DNA of 64,000 nt, from the NCBI GenBank assembly GCA_963778075.1, contig CAVZTJ010000011.1, forward strand, positions 186,001 to 250,000, given 5' to 3'. Below the pieces are notes generated by a model that was given only the letters and a program-made list of their open reading frames with translations, did not search any database and was not told the origin of the DNA. Source of the stretch: JASHPR01 sp963778075 (GTDB lineage: Bacteria > Actinomycetota > Actinomycetes > Streptosporangiales > Streptosporangiaceae). Numbering within the stretch: the first letter of the stretch is position 1; every line of letters starts with the position of its first letter. Of this stretch, positions 43,417 through 52,442 are shown piece after piece. The translations under genes and the position numbers were made by a program.

Positions 43417-43763
43417 TTCTGAAACATGTCCACCTCAATGAGGTTTTAGCCGGGATCTGGTTCGCCAGCCGCCTTAGCAGCGCATGGCCGGGCGTTCCTG
43501 CTCTTCACAGCGATTAATGACGCTGGCTGTTACCGCTCAATCGCTGCGGGCTTCTGAGGTCTGGTTACTGCTGGCGCTGCCGCCCGGTTCCGGGCGCCAT
43601 GCCTTTATGGCTGGCGGAGGTAGTTAGCCGTCGCGCCGGGCACCCGGCCGCGGCCCGAGGCCCAGTCGCGGCCAGGAACCCAGTCGCGGCCAGGAACCCA
43701 GTCGCGGCCAAGAGCCCCGTCGCGGCCTGGGATCCGCGCTGTTTCCGCCGCCGGCCGACGCGA
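43417..43763. other. Intergenic region with a palindrome and short tandem repeats
   Basis: No gene is supported. A 13-base palindrome (ACCTCA/TGAGGT around one A) lies at 43432-43444, just upstream of the IPT protein gene and overlapping its ribosome-site region. The 18-bp repeats listed separately lie near the right end. Confidence 0.5.
43661..43725. repeat. 18-bp tandem repeat, about three and a half copies
   Basis: CCCAGTCGCGGCCAGGAA occurs at 43661 and 43679 exactly, then at 43697 with three changes and at 43715 degenerate. Not spaced like a CRISPR and with no spacers. It lies upstream of the PadR operator, so it might be a structural or protein-binding array. Confidence 0.85.
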
Positions 43764-43799
43764 CTATTACGTTGACTGATATATTGGCCAACGTAATAG
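43764..43799. promoter_or_regulatory. PadR operator: 11-base perfect inverted repeat
   Basis: CTATTACGTTG and CAACGTAATAG are exact complements separated by 14 AT-rich bases containing GATATATTGG, a good place for a -10. It ends just before AGGAGG and the ATG of the PadR gene, so the repressor would cover the promoter. Confidence 0.75.
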
Positions 43800-43807
43800 G
43801 AGGGTGG

Positions 43808-44152
43808 ATGGCCGTGGGCAGGCTAGACAACCGCGCCGGGCACGACGTGCTGCGGAGGGCCGGCGAGGCGTCGGTGCTGATTCTGATCAGCCTCGCCGAC
43901 GGCCCCAAGCACGGTTACGCGCTTATCCAGGACATAAAGGAGCTGGCCGGCGTCGAGCTCGGTCCGGGCACGCTCTACGGGGCGCTGGACCGGCTCGAGC
44001 GGCTCGCCTTGATCGAGCCGCTGCCCGCCGACGACCGGCGCCATCCCTACCGCATTACCGCGCCGGGGGCGGCGGCACTTCGCGTGCACCTCGATTCTGT
44101 TGAGCGAATCAGCGCGGCCGGGCGGCTGCGGCTGCAGGTTGGCGGCATCTGA
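43808..44152 (+). CDS. PadR family transcriptional regulator
   Basis: 114 residues, ATG start behind AGGAGG (43798-43803). Winged helix: EASVLILISLADGPKHGYAL, then ELGPGTLYGALDRLERLALI and HPYRITAPGAAALRVHLDS. There is no long C-terminal domain, so it belongs to the short PadR class. It is the first gene of an operon with a membrane protein and a signal peptidase and sits behind a perfect inverted repeat, so autoregulation is likely. Confidence 0.88.
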   Translation: MAVGRLDNRAGHDVLRRAGEASVLILISLADGPKHGYALIQDIKELAGVELGPGTLYGALDRLERLALIEPLPADDRRHPYRITAPGAAALRVHLDSVERISAAGRLRLQVGGI

Positions 44153-44571
44153 TGAATGGACCCCGGACAGCCCGGCTGGTCGGGACCGTGCTGCGGTGCT
44201 ACCCGCTCCGCTGGCGCCAACGGCACGGTGAGGAGGCCGCCGAACTGGCCTCGCTGCTCATCGGGGACGGGACCCCGGCGGGCTCGATTGCCTGGAGCTA
44301 CCTGGCCGGTGCAGCGCGGGAGTGGCTGACGCCACGCTCCTGTCGGCGCTTGAGCGCGGTCGCCTGCGCGCTGCTCGTCGCGGCATGTTCGCTGGGCGTG
44401 TCGGCGGGGCTGCTGGCCTCGGCGCGGCCTGCCAGGGCGGCCAGCACGAGCCAGTCGCACCCACCCGCTCGTTGCTGGCCTGGCTCGCCTGAGCCCGTGC
44501 TGGGCGTACTCCCTGTCACGGGCCCCCCGCAGATGATCGTCCGGGTAGGCGGGCATGGCCGGTCCTGCTGA
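44152..44571 (+). CDS. PadR-associated membrane protein
   Basis: 139 residues. ATG overlaps the PadR stop by one base (TGATG). The N terminus has CYPLRWRQRHGEEAAELA, a motif shared with many small proteins encoded next to PadR genes in actinomycetes. One membrane helix at ~66-92 (AVACALLVAACSLGVSAGLL). Function unknown; it may be a membrane anchor or partner of the PadR system. The end overlaps the signal peptidase start by 17 bases. Confidence 0.65.
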   Translation: MNGPRTARLVGTVLRCYPLRWRQRHGEEAAELASLLIGDGTPAGSIAWSYLAGAAREWLTPRSCRRLSAVACALLVAACSLGVSAGLLASARPARAASTSQSHPPARCWPGSPEPVLGVLPVTGPPQMIVRVGGHGRSC

Positions 44572-45199
44572 CGCCGGCCCCGCTGCCGCAGACCCCGCCG
44601 ACGTTGGCCCCGCTGACGCCGGCCCTGCCAAGATCAGCCCGCGGCGTCGGCGGAGGACGCGGTCACTGGTCGAGACGGCCATCATCATCCTCGTGGCGGT
44701 GCTGCTGGCCTTCGTGGTGCGGGCATATGTGTTCCAGACCTTCTGGATCCCCTCATCGTCCATGGTGCCGACGCTCAGCGTCTACGACCGGATCCTGGTC
44801 GAGAAGGCGTTCTTCAACTGGCATGACGTGCGCGCAGGCGAGATCGTGGTGTTCACCCACCCACCTCGCGACCACTGCCCCGGGCCGCAGCAAGGCGACC
44901 TGGTCAAGCGCGTCATCGCGCTGCCGGGGCAGACGATCTACTCGTCAGGCAACAGCATCTACATCAACGGGCGGCTGCTGGCCGAGCCCTACCTGCCGCA
45001 CTACGACCCGCTCGGGCCGGCGATCGCGAGCAGGCAGCACCGCTACCGCGTGCCGCCCGGCGAGTTTTACCTGCTGGGCGACAACCGGGCCATCTCGTGC
45101 GACAGCCGGTACTGGGGCCCGATCAAGGGCTCGAGCATCGTCGGCAAGGTGGTGCTGTTGTGGTGGCACGACGGCCACCCCGACCTGCACTGGTTCTGA
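44555..45199 (+). CDS. lepB: Signal peptidase I
   Basis: 214 residues. Cytoplasmic Ala/Pro/Asp-rich leader (residues 1-35), one membrane helix (AIIILVAVLLAFVVRAYVF), then the S26 catalytic domain with nucleophile Ser in IPSSSMVPTL, base Lys in LVKRVIALPG and the GDNRAISCDSRYWG box. It cuts signal peptides of exported proteins in the membrane. Placement in a PadR-controlled operon is unusual and may make it a conditional or dedicated peptidase. Confidence 0.92.
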   Translation: MAGPADAGPAAADPADVGPADAGPAKISPRRRRRTRSLVETAIIILVAVLLAFVVRAYVFQTFWIPSSSMVPTLSVYDRILVEKAFFNWHDVRAGEIVVFTHPPRDHCPGPQQGDLVKRVIALPGQTIYSSGNSIYINGRLLAEPYLPHYDPLGPAIASRQHRYRVPPGEFYLLGDNRAISCDSRYWGPIKGSSIVGKVVLLWWHDGHPDLHWF

Positions 45200-45219
45200 T
45201 CCTTGACCGTGCGCGGCGA

Positions 45220-46707
45220 TCACGCATCGGCTATCCCCGATGCATCGCGGACCGGCCCAGGCTCATCCTCTGGCCCGCTGATGCCCTCCGCCCGGCGCCG
45301 CCGCAGCTCCTCCAGGAACGGGGAGGACTTGGCGACGCGCACGATGATGAACGCGGCGACATAGCTCGCAATTATTATTCCAAGCGCCACTCCGGTCACC
45401 ACGCCCGCCTCCGTCGTCATCCCGTAGATACACAGGATGAGCATCAGGGCGCCGCCGAACAGCGGGAGGATGCCGCCGACCAGCATCGACCGCCCGCTCC
45501 TCGTGAGCTGGCTGCGGTAGAACCACACGCTGCTCGCGGCGACCACGAAGTACATGAACAGGTACAGCTCGCCGCCGGAGCTGATAATGTGCGTGATCAC
45601 GTTGAAGAACGATGAACTCGCCAGATAGGGAATCAGGAAGATCGGGGGAATCAGCCCGAGGACGGTCAGCGCCGCCCACGGCGTCTGGTGCTTCGTGCTG
45701 ATCTTGCCCAGGAAGCTCGGCAGCAGGCGGTCACGAGCAAACGCGTAGAGAAGGCGGCTCGCCTCCGTCATCTGCAGCTGGGTCGTGCCGATCACCGCGA
45801 TGAGCACGGCCAGCGGCAGGATCCGTCCCCAGATGCCGGGGGCCAGCAGGCTGCCCGCATAGGCCAGCACGTCACCGCCGTGCGCAAGGACGGTCTTCTG
45901 GCTGGAGATGCCCTGAAAGACCATGATCAGCCCGGTGAACCAGACGATCAGGAACGCTACGGAACCGATCATGGCGCGTCCGGGGTTCTGCCGTGGTTTG
46001 GTCGACTCCTCCCCCACTACCGAGACCGCCTCCCAGCCCGCGTAGAGGACCGCGCAGGTGACGCCGGCGTTGGCCAGGCCGTGGATGCCGCCGATGTTGC
46101 TGCTGAGGGAGAAGTCGGACCACGACGGAAGCGTGGCACCCCCGGACCCGCCAGCCTCGTGGATAAGCGCCAGGATCACGAACGTAATGACCGACACGTA
46201 CTCGATGACGATGAGGGTCGTCTGGACGAGGACAGATGGGCGCAGCCCGCGGATCGAGAGCCAGAGCAGGATCGCCATAATGGCGGCCGCAATAAGCCAG
46301 GTGACCACTTTCGGGAATGTCGTGCTGGGGGATACGACGAAAAGCAGGTACGCACCCGCGAGGGTGATGTTCCCGATATTGAACAGCGTGGCACCCACTG
46401 CGGACAGCAGGCCGGTTCCGATGCCGAGCGACGGCGTTGTGGCTTCCCCGACCCACACGTACGGCGCGCCAGCGCTTGGACGCCAGCGATTCATGGCGGC
46501 ATAGCCCAGGGTCACGCACAGCATCAGCAGGCCGACAACCAGAACCACCAAGGGCGACGCGAGGCCCGTGAGCGTCAGCAGCAGCGCAAGCGTGAAGGCC
46601 ACCGCGCTGGACGGAGCTACGTTGGCGACGGCGACGATGATGTCGCCGCCGAGCCCGATGGCATTGGCGCGCAGGCCTCCCTGAGAGCCGCCCTGGTCAG
46701 TGGTCAC
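45220..46707 (-). CDS. APC family amino acid permease
   Basis: 495 residues, GTG start behind AGGAGG. Twelve hydrophobic segments, with the APC features near the N terminus (SAVAFTLALLLTLTGLASPL, then APYVWVGEATTPSLGIGTG) and a mid-protein WEAVSVVGEESTKPRQNPGRA. It imports amino acids or amines by a solute gradient. It is divergent from the LacI regulator, with a perfect inverted repeat in between, so LacI probably controls it too. Confidence 0.88.
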   Translation of the reverse strand: MTTDQGGSQGGLRANAIGLGGDIIVAVANVAPSSAVAFTLALLLTLTGLASPLVVLVVGLLMLCVTLGYAAMNRWRPSAGAPYVWVGEATTPSLGIGTGLLSAVGATLFNIGNITLAGAYLLFVVSPSTTFPKVVTWLIAAAIMAILLWLSIRGLRPSVLVQTTLIVIEYVSVITFVILALIHEAGGSGGATLPSWSDFSLSSNIGGIHGLANAGVTCAVLYAGWEAVSVVGEESTKPRQNPGRAMIGSVAFLIVWFTGLIMVFQGISSQKTVLAHGGDVLAYAGSLLAPGIWGRILPLAVLIAVIGTTQLQMTEASRLLYAFARDRLLPSFLGKISTKHQTPWAALTVLGLIPPIFLIPYLASSSFFNVITHIISSGGELYLFMYFVVAASSVWFYRSQLTRSGRSMLVGGILPLFGGALMLILCIYGMTTEAGVVTGVALGIIIASYVAAFIIVRVAKSSPFLEELRRRRAEGISGPEDEPGPVRDASGIADA

Positions 46708-46842
46708 GATTCCTCCTCATGAAGCGCTCCCGCTCTAGCGGCGGTGCCGAGCCCGGCCGGCGATGCGGCGGTCCTGCCATGGGGCATGGTCAGCAACGCC
46801 ACACGCCATAGCAATGACCTCCGCAGAGCCCAGTCAGCGGTG

Positions 46843-46868
46843 AGAAATCGTTTCATAGAACGATTTCT
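46843..46868. promoter_or_regulatory. LacI operator: 10-base perfect inverted repeat
   Basis: AGAAATCGTT and AACGATTTCT with a 6-base centre lie between the divergent permease and LacI genes. Length and symmetry fit LacI-family operators. The region is AT-rich, consistent with a promoter. Confidence 0.7.
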
Positions 46869-46988
46869 ATAACTGTGGGACCATTAGCAAAGGGAGTCAA
46901 GCCCTCGCCCGGTGGCGGCCTGGCCACCGCGGGCGTCTGCGGCGCGGCAATCGCGCGGCGGTCCGTGCCCAGGAAGGTGAGGTGAAGG

Positions 46989-48002
46989 GTGCCGACGACC
47001 ATTCGCGATGTTGCCGCGATGGCGCTGGTGTCCCCGGCGACGGTATCGCGAGTCCTGAACGGGAAACAGGATGTCGACCCTGACCTGCGGCGCAGGGTAC
47101 TTGGCGCGGTGACCGAACTCGGCTACCGCCGGAACGGCCCGGCCCGCAGCCTCCGCACCCGGGCGGCGATGGTGCTCGGCGTCATCATCTCGGACATCAC
47201 TAACCCGTTCTTCACCGCGGTCGTGCGCGGCGCCGAAGACCAGGCGCAGCTCGCGGGCTACTCCGTCGTGCTCGCCAACGCAGATGAGGACCTGACCAAA
47301 GAGGCCCGCTACCTCGAGGTGGCCGCGGCAGAGCAGATGGCCGGAGCTCTGCTGTCGCCAGCCTCGCCGAAGCAGACCAGCATCGACGTGCTGTCCGAGC
47401 GCGGCATCCCGGTGGTGACCATCGACCGGCGGCTGGCCGCAACGCCGGTCGACAGCATCATGGTCAACAATCAGCGCGCCGCGCATGACGCGGTGCAGCA
47501 CCTGATCGGCCAGGGCTGCCGCCGCGTCGGGCTGGTCGCAGGCCCGGTCGAGACCACGACCGGGGCGAGCCGGCTGGCAGGGTACCGGGCGGCGCTGCGC
47601 GACGCCGGCCGCCGACTTGATCCCTCGCTCGTTGCCTACGGGAACTTCCGTACCGACGGCGGCTACGCGGCCACCCGGCAGCTCCTCCGGCAACGCCGGC
47701 TGCCGGACGGACTGCTCATCTCCAATAACCTCATGACCGTCGGCGGGCTGCAGGCAATCGCCGAGGCCGGCCTTGGCATCCCCGGTGACATCGCGATCGT
47801 GGGTTTCGACGACAGCAGCTGGGCCGCCGCGCTCAACCCGCCGATCACAGTGGTCGCCCAGCCGACCTACGAGATCGGGCGCCAGGCGGCGAAGCTCCTG
47901 CTCCGCCGCATTGACGGCGAGAAGTTCCCGCCACGCCACGTGGTTCTGCGGGCCGAGCTCATCGAGCGGGCGAGCTCACAGCGCGTGTCCAAGCGGGCCT
48001 GA
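46989..48002 (+). CDS. LacI family transcriptional regulator
   Basis: 337 residues from a GTG. Headpiece in residues 1-50 (TIRDVAAMALVSPATVSRVL, then NGKQDVDPDLRRRVLGAVTE), hinge and a periplasmic-binding-protein-like effector domain (GVIISDITNPFFTAVVRGAE, then VGFDDSSWAAALNPPITVVA). It is followed 30 bases later by ribokinase, so it probably senses a ribose-type sugar or nucleoside and controls the kinase and the divergent permease. Confidence 0.92.
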   Translation: MPTTIRDVAAMALVSPATVSRVLNGKQDVDPDLRRRVLGAVTELGYRRNGPARSLRTRAAMVLGVIISDITNPFFTAVVRGAEDQAQLAGYSVVLANADEDLTKEARYLEVAAAEQMAGALLSPASPKQTSIDVLSERGIPVVTIDRRLAATPVDSIMVNNQRAAHDAVQHLIGQGCRRVGLVAGPVETTTGASRLAGYRAALRDAGRRLDPSLVAYGNFRTDGGYAATRQLLRQRRLPDGLLISNNLMTVGGLQAIAEAGLGIPGDIAIVGFDDSSWAAALNPPITVVAQPTYEIGRQAAKLLLRRIDGEKFPPRHVVLRAELIERASSQRVSKRA

Positions 48003-48032
48003 TACATAGCGACCTGCCCGGAAGGGGGCGAG

Positions 48033-48944
48033 ATGGCTGATCTGGTGGTGGTCGGGTCATACAACGCCGCCATGACCGTGTACAGCACCAACCTGCCGGC
48101 ACCCGGCGAGACAGTTGTCGGCGACCGCTTCGAGCGGGGACCCGGGGGGAAGGGCGCAAACCAGGCCATCGGCGCACGGCGGCTGGGTGCCGACGTCCTC
48201 TTCGTCACCAGGCTCGGGGCCGACGCGTTCGGCGACGAGGCGCGCTCCATCCTGGTCGCCGAGGGATTGCCGGAACACGGCATCACGACCGACGACCGCA
48301 GCCCAACCGGAATAGCCCTGATCTTCGTCGACGACTCCGGCCAGAACGCGATCTCGGTGGCGCCGGGTGCCAACCTCGAGCTCAGCGGGCCGGAGGTTCG
48401 GGCCAGCTTCGGTGCCGATCTGCGTGGCTGCAAGTGCCTGCTGATGCAGCTCGAGTGCACGGCAGAACTCGCGGTCGACCTCGCGTCACAGGCATGCGGC
48501 CCGGGCACCCGATCTATTCTCAACCCCGCGCCGGCCCGGCCGCTTTCGCCCGAAGCACTCGCATCGTTCGACATCATCACCCCCAACGAGGGCGAGCTGC
48601 AGATGATCGCGGCGTCACTCGGCCTTGCCGGCGGCGCGACCGATGTGCTGGCGCAGCAGCTGGTCGAGTCCGGAGTCCGCGACGTCGTGGTCACGCTGGC
48701 GGAACACGGCGCGCTGTGGGCGTCGGCGGCGGGCCTGCAGCACTTCGACGCTTATCCGGTAAACGCCATCGACACGACCGGGGCCGGGGATGCGTTCAAC
48801 GCGGGCCTGGCCGCCGCCCTGGTCCGGGGTGAATCCATGGAGTCGGCGATCGATCACGGCTGCCGGGCGGGAGCGTTCTGCGTGACCCGCAACGGGGTGA
48901 TCGACGGCCTCGGCCATCCGTCCGACCTCACGATGCTGGGATAG
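48033..48944 (+). CDS. rbsK: Ribokinase (PfkB family)
   Basis: 303 residues. PfkB signatures GPGGKGANQAIGARRLGADV and DTTGAGDAFNAGLAAAL, with catalytic Asp in the second. Phosphorylates ribose or a similar furanose at C5 using ATP. Follows the LacI gene in one operon and its ATG follows GGAAGGGGGCGAG. No sugar permease is nearby except the APC-type gene, so the substrate could be a nucleoside product or another sugar. Confidence 0.9.
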   Translation: MADLVVVGSYNAAMTVYSTNLPAPGETVVGDRFERGPGGKGANQAIGARRLGADVLFVTRLGADAFGDEARSILVAEGLPEHGITTDDRSPTGIALIFVDDSGQNAISVAPGANLELSGPEVRASFGADLRGCKCLLMQLECTAELAVDLASQACGPGTRSILNPAPARPLSPEALASFDIITPNEGELQMIAASLGLAGGATDVLAQQLVESGVRDVVVTLAEHGALWASAAGLQHFDAYPVNAIDTTGAGDAFNAGLAAALVRGESMESAIDHGCRAGAFCVTRNGVIDGLGHPSDLTMLG

Positions 48945-49028
48945 CGGCCAGAGGCACGGCACAGCCAGCTCATCCCCGGCCGTTCGCTGGAGCGCACCCG
49001 GACAGGCCGGGGAGAATAGACTGCGCCG

Positions 49029-49640
49029 ATGCCCAGCCGAGCCGAGATCGTGCTGTTTGACGACTCCCCGCCACCGCCGGGTGCGAGTCCGTGGGTGGCC
49101 GGGGCGGCCCCGGCCGCCGGCATCGAGGTAACCGACCCGGATCCCTCGTGGCCGCGGCGGTATGACCACCTCGCCGGCCGGATCCGGGAGGCCCTGGGCT
49201 GGCGGGCGATACAGCTCGAGCACGTGGGCTCGACCTCGGTCCCGGGGCTGGCGGCCAAGCCCATCATTGACATCGACCTGACGGTCGCCGACCCCGGCCG
49301 CGAGCAGGACTACGTGCCGGCGCTGGAGAAGATCGGGTTCCGGCTGACGATCCGCGAGCCCTGGTGGTACGGCCACCGTTGTCTGCGCGCGGACGAGCCG
49401 TCCTGCAATCTGCACGTCTTCGGCTTCGACAGCCCCGAGCCCATAAGGCAGCGGATCTTGCGGGACTGGCTGCGCGGCAATCCCGAAGAGCGCGACCGCT
49501 ACGCCGCCGCCAAGCGCGAGGCGGCGTCCATGGCCAACGCGGCCGGAGAGCACGTGATGCAGTACAACGCCCGCAAGCAGCAGGTCATCCGGGAGATCTA
49601 CCACCGGGCCTTCGTGGCTGCAGGCCTGCTCGACGACTGA
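49029..49640 (+). CDS. GrpB family protein
   Basis: 203 residues. The nucleotidyltransferase-fold pattern of the GrpB (UPF0157) family is clear: PSWPRRYDHLAGRIREALG, LEHVGSTSVPGLAAKPIIDI and CNLHVFGFDSPEPIRQRILR. Function is not established; fusions to CoaE suggest a nucleotide or coenzyme-A link. A 55-residue N-terminal extension precedes the core. It is convergent with the flavoprotein gene. Confidence 0.88.
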   Translation: MPSRAEIVLFDDSPPPPGASPWVAGAAPAAGIEVTDPDPSWPRRYDHLAGRIREALGWRAIQLEHVGSTSVPGLAAKPIIDIDLTVADPGREQDYVPALEKIGFRLTIREPWWYGHRCLRADEPSCNLHVFGFDSPEPIRQRILRDWLRGNPEERDRYAAAKREAASMANAAGEHVMQYNARKQQVIREIYHRAFVAAGLLDD

Positions 49641-49655
49641 CCGGCCGCGGTGGGG

Positions 49656-50807
49656 TCAGGAGAAGCGCGCCGGGTCCATGAAGTCGGCCGCGCAGTACTG
49701 GTGCTCGCCGGTGACGATCTGCGCCAGCAGCTCGCCGGTGCCGGCGGCGTGCTTGAAGCCGTGCCCGCTGTCTCCGCCCGCCACGACCAGACGTGGCTCG
49801 CCGGCGAGGCGCCCGACGAGGAACTGCTCGTCGGGCGAGTCGGTGACCATGCACGGGATGGCCTTCGCGGGCCTGGGCTCGAGGCCGGGAAAGGCACGCG
49901 CGACGGACAAGGTCAGCTCGTCGATGTCGGTGTCCAGGTGGATGTAGCGGTCCATTTCCTCCGGGTCGATGGCGGTGCTGGCCGTCGACAGCCCGGGATG
50001 CAGGCCGATCTTGACGCCGAAGTCGTCGGCAGAGCCGTGTCCCCACAGGTGCTCACCGTCGGGGCGTTCCCAGATGAACGAGGGGAACTTGTCCAGGGTG
50101 AAGTCGTCGGAGAGCGGGTCGCGTGGCCGGAACCAGTACAGCGGTGCCCGGCGTGGAGCCAGCGGCAGACCGGGGACCAGCGTCCCGAGCCACGCCCCGG
50201 CGGCAACGACCACGTGCTCGGCATGCCACTCGGCGGTCGGGGTGCGCACAGTAACCCCGCCCGGGCCGGCCTCGATGCCGGTGACCATCGTGTGCGGGTA
50301 GACCTCGGCGCCGAGCCGCCGGGCCGCTTCGGTCTGCGCGCGCACGTTGCGCTCGGGGTAGCAGATCCCCGCACCCGGGTCCCATACCGCGACGTCGCCC
50401 GGGGCCAGGCCCGCGTACTGCGGCTGGCGCGCGACCAGTTCCTCGTGGGTGAGCTCCACGACCGACAGGCCGGCCGCGTTAGCGGCGGCGATCGCGCCAC
50501 GCAACGGACGGCTGTCCGGCGATCCGGTGGTCAGGCAGCCGCTCTGGCGAACGAGCTGCTGCCCGGTCTGCTCCCCCAGCCGGGTCCACAGCTCCAGGGA
50601 TTTCAGCGCGACGGCCGCCAGCCCGGGATGTTCCTGGCAGGCAATCCGGAACAGCCGGGTCGCGCCGTGCGAGGAGCCCAGGTGATGCCCGATGCCGTGA
50701 CGCTCGATCCCGGCAACGTCGACCCCCCGCTCGGCGAGCCGCCACAGCGCCGCGGAGCCGAACCCGCCCAGGCCGACCACGACCACGTCTTTGCGGAGAA
50801 CTTCCAT
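49656..50807 (-). CDS. Monomeric sarcosine oxidase / N-methyltryptophan oxidase-like flavoprotein
   Basis: 383 residues, start ATG at 50807; the longer frame is a GC shadow. Rossmann GLGGFGSAALWRLAERGVDV, then SSHGATRLFRIA, and the CMVTDSPDEQFLVG segment whose Cys carries covalent FAD in monomeric sarcosine oxidases, then GGDSGHGFKHAAGTGELLA. It oxidises N-methyl or secondary amines, giving formaldehyde and hydrogen peroxide. Its substrate is unknown; amine catabolism genes follow about 4.5 kb downstream. Confidence 0.88.
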   Translation of the reverse strand: MEVLRKDVVVVGLGGFGSAALWRLAERGVDVAGIERHGIGHHLGSSHGATRLFRIACQEHPGLAAVALKSLELWTRLGEQTGQQLVRQSGCLTTGSPDSRPLRGAIAAANAAGLSVVELTHEELVARQPQYAGLAPGDVAVWDPGAGICYPERNVRAQTEAARRLGAEVYPHTMVTGIEAGPGGVTVRTPTAEWHAEHVVVAAGAWLGTLVPGLPLAPRRAPLYWFRPRDPLSDDFTLDKFPSFIWERPDGEHLWGHGSADDFGVKIGLHPGLSTASTAIDPEEMDRYIHLDTDIDELTLSVARAFPGLEPRPAKAIPCMVTDSPDEQFLVGRLAGEPRLVVAGGDSGHGFKHAAGTGELLAQIVTGEHQYCAADFMDPARFS

Positions 50808-50941
50808 CGCCGCAGACGCTACTCCCCCCTGGGGCGGGCCCCGATCCGAGGACGGCCTGCCATTACGGGTTCTTCTACGCGGTCGCTCCGCCGATCCCCT
50901 GAAGGCTCCGGCAATCACCGGTAATCTGCTTCCTCTTCGAA

Positions 50942-52357
50942 TTGGCAACTACCGAAAGAACCAGGCTTTTTACCAAGAGCAGACGAGGCGCCTTTCTCGA
51001 ATATCTGCGCGATCAGTTCGCGCCGGACCACGGGGCCAACGCCGCCGACCGGCTGATGACGAGCGCCATACGCCCGTCCAAGCAGCTGCTCAAGCTGGCG
51101 GCTGCCGAGATCAAGGACCGTGAGCAGTTCATCCTTCTCGCCGAGCAGCGGGTCGCGTACGACCTTGTCCTGCATGTGGTCGGGAAGGCTCAGCGCTCGG
51201 ATGCCAAGGAGGTCGTCATCGTTACCGGCGGCCCGGGAAGCGGGAAAAGCGTCATCGCGCTGTCGCTGCTGGGCGAGCTGCACCGGCAAGGCTATTCAGC
51301 CTTGCACGCGACCGGCTCCCGGTCATTTACGCAGACGATGCGGCGGCATGTGGGTCATGGTGCTCCCCGGATCAAAAACCTGTTCAAGTACTTCAACAGT
51401 TTCATGGACGCCGGGCAGAATGACGTTGAATTACTAATCTGCGATGAGGCCCACCGTATCCGGGAAACGTCCGCCAACCGCTACACCAGGGCCGCGCAGC
51501 GAACTGGCCGCCTGCAGGTTGACGAACTCATCGAAGCGGCCAGGGTACCCATCTTCCTGCTCGACGAGCACCAGGTGGTGAAGCCCGGCGAGATCGGAAC
51601 GGTGGAGGCCATCAAGTCACACGCGTCGTCTCTGGGGTTTCGCGTCCATCACGTTCCGCTCGACGAGCAGTTCCGGTGCGGCGGTAGCCGGAAGTACGAA
51701 AAGTGGGTGTTGCGGCTCCTCAGCCTTGAATCGGGTGCTCCTGAAACCTGGACTGGTGACGAACATTTCGAGGTCACGCTCGCTGAGTCGCCGTGGGAAA
51801 TGGAAAACATCCTGCACGGCAAGCTCGGAGAAGGCTATTCGGCGCGGATATCTGCCGGATACTGCTGGCCGTGGAGCGATCCTCGCCCCGACGGCACGCT
51901 TATCAGCGACGTACGCGTCGGCGATTGGGCCAGGCCGTGGAACGTAAAGGGTGAGCGGTCCGTCGGCATCGCCCCGCCCAGCGCACTCTGGGCCACCATG
52001 AACGGCGGCTTCGACCAGGTCGGCTGCGTCTACACGGCCCAGGGATTCGAATACGACTGGTCTGGCGTCATCCTCGGCCCCGACCTGGTCGCCCGCCACG
52101 GCCGTGTCGTCACGGTACGGGAGGCCAACAAAGACCCGGACTTCAAGAAGCGGTCGGTCACCGATCTGCAGTACGACCGGCATATCCGCAACATCTACAA
52201 GGTGCTGCTTACTCGCGGCATGGCCGGCACCGTGATCTATGCAACCGATCCGCAAACCCAGGAGTTCCTGGCCGAATTGATCGAGACCACTACTGACCGG
52301 CGGATCGAGTCGATGCGGGCTGAGCATGGCAGGAGCAGCAGGCAGCCCACCAGCTGA
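50942..52357 (+). CDS. DUF2075 (Schlafen group 3-like) ATPase, probably 5'-truncated
   Basis: 471 residues from a TTG with no clear ribosome site. P-loop domain of DUF2075: VIVTGGPGSGKSVIALSLLG, a DEAH-type Walker B (LLICDEAHRIRE), sensor segment VPIFLLDEHQVVKP and GCVYTAQGFEYDWSGVILG. Family proteins usually have 100-200 more residues at the N terminus, often a nuclease. Upstream an out-of-frame stretch (IGNYRKNQAFYQEQT) looks coding, so a frameshift is possible. Base composition is more AT-rich than its neighbours, hinting at transfer. Function unknown, with DNA or RNA transactions likely. Confidence 0.75.
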   Translation: MATTERTRLFTKSRRGAFLEYLRDQFAPDHGANAADRLMTSAIRPSKQLLKLAAAEIKDREQFILLAEQRVAYDLVLHVVGKAQRSDAKEVVIVTGGPGSGKSVIALSLLGELHRQGYSALHATGSRSFTQTMRRHVGHGAPRIKNLFKYFNSFMDAGQNDVELLICDEAHRIRETSANRYTRAAQRTGRLQVDELIEAARVPIFLLDEHQVVKPGEIGTVEAIKSHASSLGFRVHHVPLDEQFRCGGSRKYEKWVLRLLSLESGAPETWTGDEHFEVTLAESPWEMENILHGKLGEGYSARISAGYCWPWSDPRPDGTLISDVRVGDWARPWNVKGERSVGIAPPSALWATMNGGFDQVGCVYTAQGFEYDWSGVILGPDLVARHGRVVTVREANKDPDFKKRSVTDLQYDRHIRNIYKVLLTRGMAGTVIYATDPQTQEFLAELIETTTDRRIESMRAEHGRSSRQPTS

Positions 52358-52442
52358 CCCATAATCGGGGAATACCTGGGCTCGTGGCAGGGCATGCCTG
52401 GCTGATACCCAGCATGATTCAGCGGGGGCCTGGGCATGACAA

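Noticed and set aside
43661..43725. 18-bp repeat as a CRISPR array
   Set aside because: No spacers, degenerate copies and no cas genes anywhere in the window.
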